Both the position numbers and the translations under genes were made by a program. Shown here one piece after another: positions 7,708-15,022 of a DNA stretch of 23,359 nt. A model generated the notes under the pieces. The model saw only the letters and a program-made list of their open reading frames with translations. It was not told the origin of the DNA and did not search any database. Source of the stretch: Anaerolineae bacterium (GTDB taxonomy: Bacteria; Chloroflexota; Anaerolineae; 4572-78; J111). The stretch lies in assembly GCA_020433835.1 (NCBI GenBank), contig JAGRBY010000038.1:1-23359 (forward strand), written 5' to 3'. Each line of letters begins with the position of its first letter. The first letter of the stretch is position 1.

Positions 7708-8655
7708 TTAAGGGATAATGCCGTCATTACGCACAGCAGCGACAGTGTCTGTATCGAGAATGAGTGGCGTTTTAAAGTCATAAATACCATCACGATAAGA
7801 CCATCCGTGACGACAGCGGGCGCAGACAAACACTTGGCCTTCAATCGAGTCGATTTCGGTCAGAATTAAGTGGCTGAACTTACAGGTTGGGCAGCGAAAG
7901 AAGCCGGTGGCAAAAGGTTGGTTTAGCTTATGAGCCTGAGCCTGCAAAAAGATACTGGGCGTAAGCTGCCACCAATTTCCTGACGGCTGCGCCCAGCTAT
8001 CAAGCTTGACTAACAGCGATGTGGGTATAGTTCGCTTAAGCAGATCGAGGCGATAGTGTGAGAGCGTGCGAACATTTTCAATGCGCAGTCCAGCCTTTTC
8101 GAACTGCTCTCGCATCCAAGCGGGATAAAAATCAAAATTTAGCTCAACAAATTCTAAGGGGGCCGGGTCGAAAGGACTCCACGCTTGCTGCCCCAGAAAC
8201 CAGCGAAGTAGTGATTTGAGATGGAATTTACTGGCGTGCTCGATAACTGTCGTCCCCTGCGGCACAACGATACGGTAAATTTCGGCCAACGCCGAAGGCA
8301 CATCGACCAGATGATGCATAACGCGAACCATTGTCAAGGCATCAAAAAGGTTATCGACGAAGGGCAAATTGTAGACATCAGCCACAACGTAGATAAGGCG
8401 CGGGTCTTGGCCGAGATAATCTTGCGCCTCTTCAAGTTGGGTACGGGCATAATCCGTCAATACAATTTGGCTATAGCCCTGGTACAAATCGACCAGTCGA
8501 CCGAAGCCCCCCCCAATCTCTACTAAGCGATGGCCGGAAGGCGGCAGCATTTTCTGCATCGCCACGCGTTCAACGGCATCTTCATAGCTGCGGTTTTGGC
8601 CTTCCCAAAAGTCGGTGCGGTATTGGCTTCCTTCGTAATCGCAAATTCTAGGCAA
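7708..8655 (-). CDS. SAM-dependent methyltransferase with C-terminal zinc ribbon
   Basis: This class I methyltransferase (type 11) has about 315 residues. SAM-binding motif I is VEIGGGFGRL near residues 45-54, followed by an acidic VLTDYA strand end, DVYNLPF and MVRVMHHLVD. The last 70 residues carry two CxxC pairs (RCPTC and CARC), a zinc-ribbon-like module of the Trm112/UPF0434 type. The substrate is unknown; the neighbouring sugar-transfer genes suggest a glycan or lipid-linked sugar. The frame opens at TTG 8661, but AAGGA lies one base from that codon and seven bases from the in-frame TTG at 8655, so 8655 is preferred. No ATG is available nearby. It follows the WbaP-type gene by 45 bp, and that gap contains a parS site. 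Confidence 0.85.
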   Translation of the reverse strand: MPRICDYEGSQYRTDFWEGQNRSYEDAVERVAMQKMLPPSGHRLVEIGGGFGRLVDLYQGYSQIVLTDYARTQLEEAQDYLGQDPRLIYVVADVYNLPFVDNLFDALTMVRVMHHLVDVPSALAEIYRIVVPQGTTVIEHASKFHLKSLLRWFLGQQAWSPFDPAPLEFVELNFDFYPAWMREQFEKAGLRIENVRTLSHYRLDLLKRTIPTSLLVKLDSWAQPSGNWWQLTPSIFLQAQAHKLNQPFATGFFRCPTCKFSHLILTEIDSIEGQVFVCARCRHGWSYRDGIYDFKTPLILDTDTVAAVRNDGIIP

Positions 8656-8669
8656 TTTCAAGTCCTTAA

Positions 8670-8685
8670 TGTTTCACGTGAAACA
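8670..8685. promoter_or_regulatory. parS: Perfect parS site (ParB-binding centromere)
   Basis: TGTTTCACGTGAAACA is a perfect 16-bp palindrome, identical to the widely conserved bacterial chromosomal parS consensus bound by ParB/Spo0J. It lies in the 45-bp gap between the WbaP-type transferase and the methyltransferase, just upstream of the latter's ribosome binding site. parS sites usually cluster around the replication origin, so this segment may be origin-proximal; no parAB or dnaA is seen here. Confidence 0.85.
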
Positions 8686-8700
8686 ATTTGATAAACAGTG

Positions 8701-10092
8701 TTAGTAGGCGTTGTCATCGTTGAATAGTTGCGAAATTGTCCGAATGATAATTCTAAAATCGAGCGCCAGCGACCAGTTTTCAATATACCACAAATCATAT
8801 TTGGTGCGCTCAATAATGGACGTATCCCCTCGCAGGCCGTTGATTTGGGCCCAACCGGTAATTCCCGCTTTTTCGCGATGGCGATCCATGTAGCGAGGAA
8901 TTGAACTCTTGAACTGTTCAACAAATATAGGTCGCTCTGGGCGTGGGCCGACCAAACTCATTTCGCCAATCAAAACATTAATAAATTGGGGAAGTTCATC
9001 AATTGAAACACGCCGCAGAAATGTTCCCAGTCGTGTGCGACGATTATCGTCGACGGTAGTCCAAACGGGGCCGGTTTCTTTTTCGGCATCAGCTCGCATC
9101 GAGCGAAACTTGAGCATCATAAAACGTTTGCCATCTAAGCCCATCCGCTCTTGCGTGTAAAAAACGGGGCCGGCCGACTCAAGTTTGATGAGAATAGCGA
9201 GCAGCATCATTACCGGTGAAAGAATAATCAGGCCAAAGGCACTGCCGGCAATATCGATACTCCGTTTCATCATAAGCTGCCACCCATGCAGGGCGGTATC
9301 ACGTACCGCCAAAAGTGGCAAACCACCCAAATCGCCAATTGAAACTTCGCTGGCGACAATTTGGAAAACATCGGGGAAAATTTTGACGGCTACACGGCTG
9401 GGATCACACTCGCCAACAATCTTCAAAATTTCCGGATGCGTAATATCCTGCATTGCGATGATCACTTCGTTAATTTTTTGAGAAATAATTAAATCGGGAA
9501 TATCATCGGCGGTGCCTAAAACCGGTGTATTTTGAATGGCCTTCATTTTTGGTTTATCATCAATAAACCCGACTACCCGATATCCCAGCTGAGGTGTACG
9601 CCGAATTTTTTGCAGGACGATACGCCCCACTTCGCCGGTACCAACAATTAGGATGCGTTCTTCACCCCATCCACGTGCACGTAAAAATGCCTGAATTCTT
9701 GAATGGATAGCACGGCCTACCGACGTTAAGATGATGGTCAACATCCATACATAAACCATCATAAGGCGCGGATAATCGAGTTGGTTTTTGAAAAAGAAAG
9801 AGATAAAGGCAATGGCAATAATGGTGCCGACAGAAGCTGCACCAAAAATCGGGTAAAACTGATCAACCAGAGAGGATGATCGCTGCCGGTGATACAGTCG
9901 ATAGAAAAAGAAAACTATGATAATTGAAATAATGTGAACAAATGTCATGCCCCAGTATGCGGAGAAAGGAGAAATATTTTGATACTCCGTTTGCAGGCGC
10001 AGATTATAGCCAAAGAAAAAGGCCGCACCCGACATAAGAGCATCGACCAAAATGAGCGAAACCGTAAAAATTAAAGGTGCGCGTTGTTTCAT
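8701..10092 (-). CDS. Polyprenyl-phosphate sugar-1-phosphate transferase (WbaP/WcaJ type)
   Basis: This integral membrane enzyme starts exopolysaccharide or O-antigen repeat units by moving a sugar-1-phosphate from a nucleotide sugar to undecaprenyl phosphate. It has 463 residues. About four N-terminal membrane segments (8-30, 46-64, 84-101, 110-126) are followed by a nucleotide-binding-like domain with ILIVGTGEVG at 147-156. The bacterial sugar transferase domain spans 275-460, with its re-entrant hydrophobic helix at 282-303, KFRSMR at 328-333, SIDELPQ with the Asp-Glu pair at 365-366, VGPRPERP and GITGWAQING. GGAGGT lies close to the ATG. It is co-directional with a GT2 gene 21 bp upstream. 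The sugar cannot be assigned. Confidence 0.93.
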   Translation of the reverse strand: MKQRAPLIFTVSLILVDALMSGAAFFFGYNLRLQTEYQNISPFSAYWGMTFVHIISIIIVFFFYRLYHRQRSSSLVDQFYPIFGAASVGTIIAIAFISFFFKNQLDYPRLMMVYVWMLTIILTSVGRAIHSRIQAFLRARGWGEERILIVGTGEVGRIVLQKIRRTPQLGYRVVGFIDDKPKMKAIQNTPVLGTADDIPDLIISQKINEVIIAMQDITHPEILKIVGECDPSRVAVKIFPDVFQIVASEVSIGDLGGLPLLAVRDTALHGWQLMMKRSIDIAGSAFGLIILSPVMMLLAILIKLESAGPVFYTQERMGLDGKRFMMLKFRSMRADAEKETGPVWTTVDDNRRTRLGTFLRRVSIDELPQFINVLIGEMSLVGPRPERPIFVEQFKSSIPRYMDRHREKAGITGWAQINGLRGDTSIIERTKYDLWYIENWSLALDFRIIIRTISQLFNDDNAY

Positions 10093-10113
10093 TCTACCTC
10101 CAAAAAAATCGTC

Positions 10114-11022
10114 CTACCCCATTGAGTGTCGTAAATTAAGCAGTTGGAATTTGAGTTGGGTGGTACGCCACCGCAAGTTAATACCCAAGACCACAAGCGT
10201 GTGAAGCCAAAACGGTGTTGACGCCGCGTAGAATTTACGATAAAAAACGTCCATCGCCCGATAAAATTCAATTTGGGCTTTTGGGCTGCTCTGGCTGGCA
10301 GCACGTTTAACATGGATAACGGTCACAGCGGGGTTATAGAAAATCTTCCAGCGATTAGCTTTGATTTGATAGGCCCAATCTAAATCTTCGCCGTACATAA
10401 AATAAGTTTCGTCGAGCAAGCCAGCTTGGGCAATGGCTTCACGCCGAACCATCATAAATGCCCCAACAACAGCATCGACCTCTAAGAGTTGGTCGGGATC
10501 GACAAAGGTCATATTGTAGCGTCCAAAAGTTGGGCTGTTGGGAAATAATTTCGACAAGCCCGTCATCCGGTAAAAGCTGACGATAGGCGTGGGGAAAGAG
10601 CGGCGACAGGCTAAATCCAGGCTGCCGTCGGGCCGGACCAATTTTGGACCAGCCGCCCCCGCCGACGAACGGCTGTCCATAAAGGCTACCATATCGGCTA
10701 GACCGGTTGGCGAAAGAAGGGTATCGGGGTTCAGCAGCAGGGCGTAGCGGGGTGCAGTTGGTTGAAATGAACCATCGGCATTGAAGCCGGCCCAGCGCAA
10801 TCCTAAATTGTTGGCATAGGCAAAACCGCCATTGATCTCGCTGGCAATAACATGCGTTTGAGGAAACTCGGATCTGACCATGGCGGCGCTGCCATCTGTC
10901 GAGCAATTATCAACGACCACGACATTAAAACGGATATCGCCCTGGCTGGCATAAATGGATGTTAAGCAACCCCTTAGGAGATCACAGGTATTGTAATTGA
11001 CAATAATAATTGATAAGTCCAT
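10114..11022 (-). CDS. Glycosyltransferase family 2, rhamnosyltransferase-like
   Basis: This cytoplasmic or membrane-associated GT-A enzyme has 302 residues. It begins with LSIIIVNYNTCDLLRGCL and VVVVDNCSTDGS (nucleotide-sugar site). NGGFAYANNLG at 64-74 is typical of the WcaA/RfbF-like branch. LLLNPDT at 95-101 holds the metal-binding NPD variant of the DXD motif, and YGEDLDWAYQIK supplies the ED acceptor-site motif. It probably adds a sugar to the glycan that the WbaP-type enzyme, encoded 21 bp downstream, initiates. No clear ribosome binding site precedes the ATG. Donor and linkage are unknown. Confidence 0.92.
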   Translation of the reverse strand: MDLSIIIVNYNTCDLLRGCLTSIYASQGDIRFNVVVVDNCSTDGSAAMVRSEFPQTHVIASEINGGFAYANNLGLRWAGFNADGSFQPTAPRYALLLNPDTLLSPTGLADMVAFMDSRSSAGAAGPKLVRPDGSLDLACRRSFPTPIVSFYRMTGLSKLFPNSPTFGRYNMTFVDPDQLLEVDAVVGAFMMVRREAIAQAGLLDETYFMYGEDLDWAYQIKANRWKIFYNPAVTVIHVKRAASQSSPKAQIEFYRAMDVFYRKFYAASTPFWLHTLVVLGINLRWRTTQLKFQLLNLRHSMG

Positions 11023-11035
11023 AACAAAAAATAAA

Positions 11036-11164
11036 CATTTAGCTATCAGACTTTAGCTGTCAGTTTTGGTATGAAAGGGAATGTGTGAGCTATTATTATC
11101 GGCTCGATAATTGAAATTCAGCTAAAAAAGAAAAGGTTGGCCGCTGACAACTAAGGGCTAAATG
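11036..11164. repeat. Imperfect 130-bp terminal inverted repeat
   Basis: CATTTAGC (11036-11043) pairs with GCTAAATG (11157-11164). TTAGCTGTCAG (11053-11063) pairs with CTGACAACTAA (11144-11154) with one mismatch. The interior has no ORF. It occupies the gap between the GT2 gene and the terminator of the GNAT gene. AGCTGAC-like wording near 148-163 is similar. Confidence 0.45.
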
Positions 11165-11167
11165 CAT

Positions 11168-11194
11168 AAAAAAGACTGAGTTGAAGCTCAGTCT
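11168..11194 (-). terminator. Rho-independent terminator of the GNAT gene
   Basis: On the minus strand, AGACTGAG pairs with CTCAGTCT around a 6-nt loop and is followed directly by TTTTTT. It lies about 75 bp past the stop at 11270. Confidence 0.85.
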
Positions 11195-11269
11195 AGATGA
11201 TGCCCATTATATAAACAGATGTTTTTATGAACAAACCGAGGGAGAATGAAATGGGCCGGCTGACGCCGC

Positions 11270-12277
11270 TTACATTTCTCGTTTCAGCCAGAGCAGCGTT
11301 TGTTTTTCATGTAGGCCAAGTTCCTGGTAAGCTTCAAGAGCTTCGGTGTGTTCAGCCGGGTGTTTAACGGAGATCATTCGGTTGCGCCAACTTCGCAAGT
11401 AGAACAAGGCCCGGCTTATGAGCGGTTTCTCCAAATACCCACGCCAATCAGGGTGAACAATTAGCTCGATCTTATGGGTCCGCCGCCATTTACCGGGGAT
11501 AACATTAATCATTGCCACGAAGCGCTGGCCGTCTTCAACTACCCAATGGATAGGCTGACCAATACCCAAGAAAGTGCGTACAAAATTGGTTACCGACTCG
11601 CCACCCGACAATCTAAACTGGCTTTGACGCAGCGGCCACTCACGTTGAGCCAGAGGTAAAGTGGCGGCACTGGCCAACGTGTACGCTTCACGCATATCAT
11701 AAGCGCTAGGGTTGCGAGGTCGTAAGACGAGGCTGTGAGGAATAGCGGCAATTTCTACCGGAGGCACCCGTTCGGCCCACAAGTAAGAGGTGCCTGAAAT
11801 TTCGTTAAAATGCAGCGAGCAGTAAAGTTGCTTGGCCGGTTCGTTGTCGGCACGTACCTGCAAGGCGACAGAGGCTCCGTTGCATTCACGTACTAACTCT
11901 AGCCCGGCGTCCATCAAACTTCTGGCGATGCCGCGTCCCCGGTAATCTTTAGAAACGGCCAGGTTGCTGATCAACCAGCGTCTTGAATTGATTTTGGTGC
12001 GATTGACGGTAATATTCCCGACAATTTTGCGGTCTTCCTCCCAGACAAAACCAGATAGAAAATCGGTATGTTCAGGATTGGTGTACATCATCCACCACAA
12101 AATGGGTTTCAAACGACTCAACCAACGAAGTTCTTGCAAAGCATTTTGACCCGCTCGATCTAAATCTTGAGCAAAGGCTTCTTCGATGAGATCCGCTACA
12201 CCCCCTAAGTCCCTCATCGGGTCCATAGAGCGTAAGCCAAAATATTGTTCAGCTTGCTGATGAGTCAAAACAGCCAT
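11270..12277 (-). CDS. Tandem GNAT-family N-acetyltransferase
   Basis: This is a cytoplasmic acyl-CoA-dependent acetyltransferase of 335 residues. The first domain, about 13-168, has a complete acetyl-CoA site: ISNLAVSKDYRGRGIARSL matches the V-x-x-x-x-R/Q-x-x-G-x-G/A loop, followed by LQVRADNEPAKQLYCSLHF. Residues about 180-333 look like a second, degenerate GNAT fold, ending with a YQELGLHEKQTLLWL-type strand. The substrate is unknown. The gene is a single transcription unit, with a good extended -10 promoter and its own intrinsic terminator. The ATG at 12277 has only a weak ribosome binding site. Confidence 0.87.
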   Translation of the reverse strand: MAVLTHQQAEQYFGLRSMDPMRDLGGVADLIEEAFAQDLDRAGQNALQELRWLSRLKPILWWMMYTNPEHTDFLSGFVWEEDRKIVGNITVNRTKINSRRWLISNLAVSKDYRGRGIARSLMDAGLELVRECNGASVALQVRADNEPAKQLYCSLHFNEISGTSYLWAERVPPVEIAAIPHSLVLRPRNPSAYDMREAYTLASAATLPLAQREWPLRQSQFRLSGGESVTNFVRTFLGIGQPIHWVVEDGQRFVAMINVIPGKWRRTHKIELIVHPDWRGYLEKPLISRALFYLRSWRNRMISVKHPAEHTEALEAYQELGLHEKQTLLWLKREM

Positions 12278-12348
12278 TGAACTTCAGCCTTATCATTTAA
12301 GTTGGTTAATAGTGGATAATCAAAAAAATTCTATCTTGGCTATGCATT

Positions 12349-12377
12349 ATTATAGCATTTACTTTTTGACATGTCAC
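12349..12377 (-). promoter_or_regulatory. Extended -10 promoter of the GNAT gene
   Basis: On the minus strand, GTGACA (12372-12377) lies 17 bp before TATAAT (12349-12354), which is preceded by TGC as in extended -10 promoters. The predicted start near 12342 gives a leader of about 65 nt. Confidence 0.65.
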
Positions 12378-12412
12378 ATGACACATAATATGAATTTTAA
12401 CTTTTGCCAAAG

Positions 12413-12445
12413 ACGCTCTGTATTCAGAGGGAGAACACAGAGCGT
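12413..12445 (-). terminator. Possible terminator hairpin of RNase J gene
   Basis: ACGCTCTGT (12413-12421) and ACAGAGCGT (12437-12445) form a 9-bp stem about 30 bp beyond the rnj stop. On the minus strand the tail reads CTTTGG, a weak U tract, so termination is only possible. Confidence 0.45.
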
Positions 12446-12475
12446 TGAAAAAGTCTGTCAAGCCGTTATCGAGAG

Positions 12476-14122
12476 CTAGCCCTCGATAACTACCGGCATG
12501 ACCATAGGCTGACGTCGTGTTTCGCTGTAGAGCAGATCGCTTAAAGTTGTACGAATGGTGGCGTAGGGATCCTTGCCGTCTAAACGTAGATTAGCGATGA
12601 CTTGCTCTTCGGCGCGTTCGATGAGATCCATATTATCTTTAACAAAGACAAAACCACGCGTAATGATGCGAGGCCGACCGACCAACTGACCGGTACGTTC
12701 GTCAAGGCGCACAACCGCAATCACGAAACCATCTTGAGATAAGACTTCGCGGTCGCGTAAAACTTGCGGGCCAATATCGCCGATGCCGCTGCCATCGACA
12801 AACACCCAGCCGCCGGGGATACGCTCGGTGACGCGTCCACCTTTTTCATCAAACTCGACCACGTGGCCGTTTTCGACAACAAAGATGTTCTCGGCAGGCA
12901 GACCCTGTTTGCGAGCTAACTCGGCGTGGGCATGCAGATGACGCAGTTCGCCGTGGACCGGAATAAAATATTTGGGCTTGACCAGATTAAAGAGCAGCTT
13001 TAACTCCTCCTGGCTGGCGTGGCCGCTAACGTGAACATTATCTTGCCGACCGGAAATAACGCGGGCCCCTTTTTGAAAGAGCTTGTTGACGGCCCGACCA
13101 ACCATCTGCTCGTTACCGGGGATGACTCGTGAGGACATCACAACAGTATCGCCTTTTTTGATTTTGATGTGGCGATGACGGCCCGTAGCCATCCGGCCTA
13201 AGGCGGCACTGGGTTCGCCTTGACTGCCGGTAGCGATGATCGCGATCTGGCTGTCGGGGCGGCCTTTGAGGCTCATTAAATCGACCAGGACACCGGGCGG
13301 AACATTAAGGTAGCCTAACGCCTGGGCTTGCTCGACGCTTTCCTCCAAGCTGCGGCCATCGACGGCCACGACGCGGTTGTGACGCGCCGCCGAGTTGATA
13401 ATCTGCTGAACGCGTGAGATCAACGAGCCAAACGTTGCCAGAATGACGCGTCCTTGAGCTTCGCGGAATACTTTGTCGAGTCCTTCATCGACCGTTTTTT
13501 CAGAAGGCGTAAAGCCGGGATTGTCGGCGTTGGTGCTGTCAGACAGCAGTACGAGCGTTCCTTCAGCGCCGAAGCGGGCTAAGGCTCCGAAGTCGGGGGC
13601 ACCACCCCAGGTGGGGGTGTAATCGAACTTAAAGTCACCGGTGTGAACAATTAAACCGGAGGGCGTTCGAATAGCCAACCCGACGGCATCGGGAATGGAG
13701 TGGCAGACATGGAAGAATTCCACATCGAACAGGCCGCCAATCGACTCGCGATCACCGGCTTCAATTGTATTGAGGGTGACACGGCCGGCCATATTTTTCT
13801 GGCGCAGTTTGACTTCAATTAAGCCGGTGGTTAGCCGGGTGGCATATACGGGCGCATCGACTTCAGCCAGAAGATAAGGCAGCGCGCCGATATGATCCTC
13901 GTGGCCGTGGGTGACAACGATGCCTCGCACCCAATCTTTTTTGTCTTTCAAATAATGGGTGTAGTCGGGAATGACCAGATCGATGCCGAGCATATCATAC
14001 TCGGGAAACATCACGCCGGCATCGATAATAAGGATGTTACGTCCGTATTCGATAGCCGTCATATTTTTACCAACTTCCCCCAGTCCACCCAGGGGAATGA
14101 TTTTTAACTTATAGTTTGCCAT
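12476..14122 (-). CDS. rnj: Ribonuclease J
   Basis: This metallo-beta-lactamase/beta-CASP ribonuclease acts in mRNA decay and 5' end processing, with 5'-3' exo- and endonuclease activity in characterised relatives. Its 548 residues match the family. The zinc motif THGHEDHIGALPY is at 71-83, with His72, His74, Asp76 and His77. Further ligands are the His in FFHVCHSIPDA and the Asp in HTGDFKFD. The beta-CASP segment shows LLSDSTNADNPG, ATGSQGEP and HVSGHAS, and a C-terminal domain follows. AAGGA precedes the ATG. RNase J is typical of lineages lacking RNase E. The gene is separated from the cold-shock gene upstream by 426 bp containing that gene's terminator. Confidence 0.96.
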   Translation of the reverse strand: MANYKLKIIPLGGLGEVGKNMTAIEYGRNILIIDAGVMFPEYDMLGIDLVIPDYTHYLKDKKDWVRGIVVTHGHEDHIGALPYLLAEVDAPVYATRLTTGLIEVKLRQKNMAGRVTLNTIEAGDRESIGGLFDVEFFHVCHSIPDAVGLAIRTPSGLIVHTGDFKFDYTPTWGGAPDFGALARFGAEGTLVLLSDSTNADNPGFTPSEKTVDEGLDKVFREAQGRVILATFGSLISRVQQIINSAARHNRVVAVDGRSLEESVEQAQALGYLNVPPGVLVDLMSLKGRPDSQIAIIATGSQGEPSAALGRMATGRHRHIKIKKGDTVVMSSRVIPGNEQMVGRAVNKLFQKGARVISGRQDNVHVSGHASQEELKLLFNLVKPKYFIPVHGELRHLHAHAELARKQGLPAENIFVVENGHVVEFDEKGGRVTERIPGGWVFVDGSGIGDIGPQVLRDREVLSQDGFVIAVVRLDERTGQLVGRPRIITRGFVFVKDNMDLIERAEEQVIANLRLDGKDPYATIRTTLSDLLYSETRRQPMVMPVVIEG

Positions 14123-14496
14123 ATGTTTTCCTTCTTTGGTTAGTAGTAGTTAGTAAGTTTAGTTTGTTTAGATAGTAGGTTATTTCAGATTTGTGTGTTG
14201 TATTAGATGGTAGCCAGTTATGTATTATCGACCAAAGAATAATTATAGAGACCTGTATACAAACACAGGACTAGATCTCTCAAAAAGTATCTAAAAATTT
14301 TTGAGTACTCTGGTGCGAATACGCTGGTATAGTCGATTGCCTTACCTGCCAGGTTAGGCGATAAAATTGGAACGATTGTCAACAATGAAATCTTTGCTAT
14401 TTTTGAGCCTACTGTGATTGCCAAAAGGGGTGTATCAGAAGCAGAGAGGATTCTGAGGAAAGAGCCTAAAGGCGTTAGGCTCCTTATTTTCCACTT
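14123..14496. other. AT-rich gap without a supported gene
   Basis: This stretch holds no convincing gene. The plus strand is open for 70 codons from 14333 to 14545, but it has no normal start and overlaps terminators. A minus-strand frame of 68 codons at 14218-14424 has no ribosome binding site or recognisable content. A hairpin GAGCCTAA/TTAGGCTC (14462-14482) is the only clear structure; it may back up the cold-shock terminator. The rnj promoter should lie near 14150-14220, but I see no convincing match. Confidence 0.5.
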
Positions 14497-14519
14497 AAAA
14501 ACTCCAGGTAGCTCTGGAG
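14497..14519 (-). terminator. Intrinsic terminator of the cold-shock gene
   Basis: On the minus strand, CTCCAG pairs with CTGGAG around a 6-nt loop and is followed by TTTTT. It lies about 30 bp beyond the csp stop codon. Confidence 0.75.
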
Positions 14520-14548
14520 CAGCCGTTGGACTTCACTGGGCTTAAAAA

Positions 14549-14758
14549 CTATGATCGTGTTACATCTAAGGCTACGGGACCGCTGGGCTTGCGGATCATA
14601 TCGAATTCGACCTGATCACCTTCCAACAAGTTTCTTAACCCGTTACCTTTGATCGATTGGTAGTAAACAAAAATATCTTCGTCTATACCGGCGTCGATAT
14701 ATCCATATCCTTTCGACGCATCAAACCACTTGACCGTACCTGTAATTCTCTGAGACAT
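14549..14758 (-). CDS. csp: Cold-shock domain protein (CspA family)
   Basis: This single OB-fold protein of 69 residues binds single-stranded RNA and DNA and destabilises RNA secondary structure. RNP1 is KGYGYI (16-21) and RNP2 is DIFVYYQSI (28-36). The usual RNP2 His is Tyr here, a mild divergence, and the W11-F12 start of the beta-sheet surface is kept. AGGAGA sits 7 bases before the ATG. Upstream are a consensus promoter and, unusually, a hairpin with a T6 run inside the leader, so expression may depend on readthrough or antitermination. A second terminator follows the gene. Family assignment is secure; whether it is cold-induced is not shown by sequence. Confidence 0.95.
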   Translation of the reverse strand: MSQRITGTVKWFDASKGYGYIDAGIDEDIFVYYQSIKGNGLRNLLEGDQVEFDMIRKPSGPVALDVTRS

Positions 14759-14786
14759 TATAGCTTCTCCTACATTTAATTACAAC

Positions 14787-14821
14787 AAAAAAGTCGCCAG
14801 GTAGACTGCTCCTGCGACTTT
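14787..14821 (-). terminator. Intrinsic terminator inside the csp leader
   Basis: On the minus strand, AAAGTCGC (+AGG after pairing) forms a stem with (CCT, one bulged G) GCGACTTT around a 9-nt loop, running into TTTTTT at 14787-14792. It lies between the promoter at 14852-14880 and the csp ribosome binding site at 14766-14771. It is therefore either an attenuator of csp or a terminator for upstream transcripts, or both. Confidence 0.8.
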
Positions 14822-14851
14822 GCGTCAGTTACCACTTCATATTTGTGAATA

Positions 14852-14880
14852 ATTATACGATACATTCACAAATTTGTCAA
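14852..14880 (-). promoter_or_regulatory. Consensus sigma-70 promoter of csp
   Basis: TTGACA (14875-14880) and TATAAT (14852-14857) on the minus strand match the consensus at every position, with an ideal 17-bp spacer. The start is expected near 14845, giving a leader of about 87 nt that contains the terminator hairpin at 14787-14821. Confidence 0.85.
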
Positions 14881-14896
14881 ATTTACACTAAATTAG

Positions 14897-15010
14897 GGCT
14901 TACGCAGTATAAAGGTGACAGTCACTTGAACGCCCTAAATCGACCTGTTGGGGCTAATCCAAAGCTGATTTATGACCAATAAGTGACTGTCACCTGACTT
15001 TTGCGTAAGT
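14897..15010. mobile_element. MITE-like element with GGTGACAGTCACTT inverted repeats
   Basis: The outer ends GGCTTACGCA (about 14897-14906) and TGCGTAAGTC (to about 15011) are inverted repeats with one mismatch. Inside them, GGTGACAGTCACTT (14914-14927) and AAGTGACTGTCACC (14981-14994) are perfect 14-bp inverted repeats. The 53-bp core has no ORF. At about 114 bp with nested termini, it resembles a non-autonomous transposable element, inserted between the Eis-like gene and the csp promoter. No target-site duplication was identified. Confidence 0.6.
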
Positions 15011-15022
15011 CGTCCTATAAAT

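Noticed and set aside
14218..14424. Minus-strand frame of 68 codons between rnj and csp
   Set aside because: No ribosome binding site, no recognisable domain, and AT-rich spacer composition.
14333..14545. Plus-strand stretch of 70 open codons with protein-like wording
   Set aside because: It starts after a stop without a good initiation codon and overlaps both hairpins after csp. An open run this long is not rare by chance; a decayed gene cannot be excluded.
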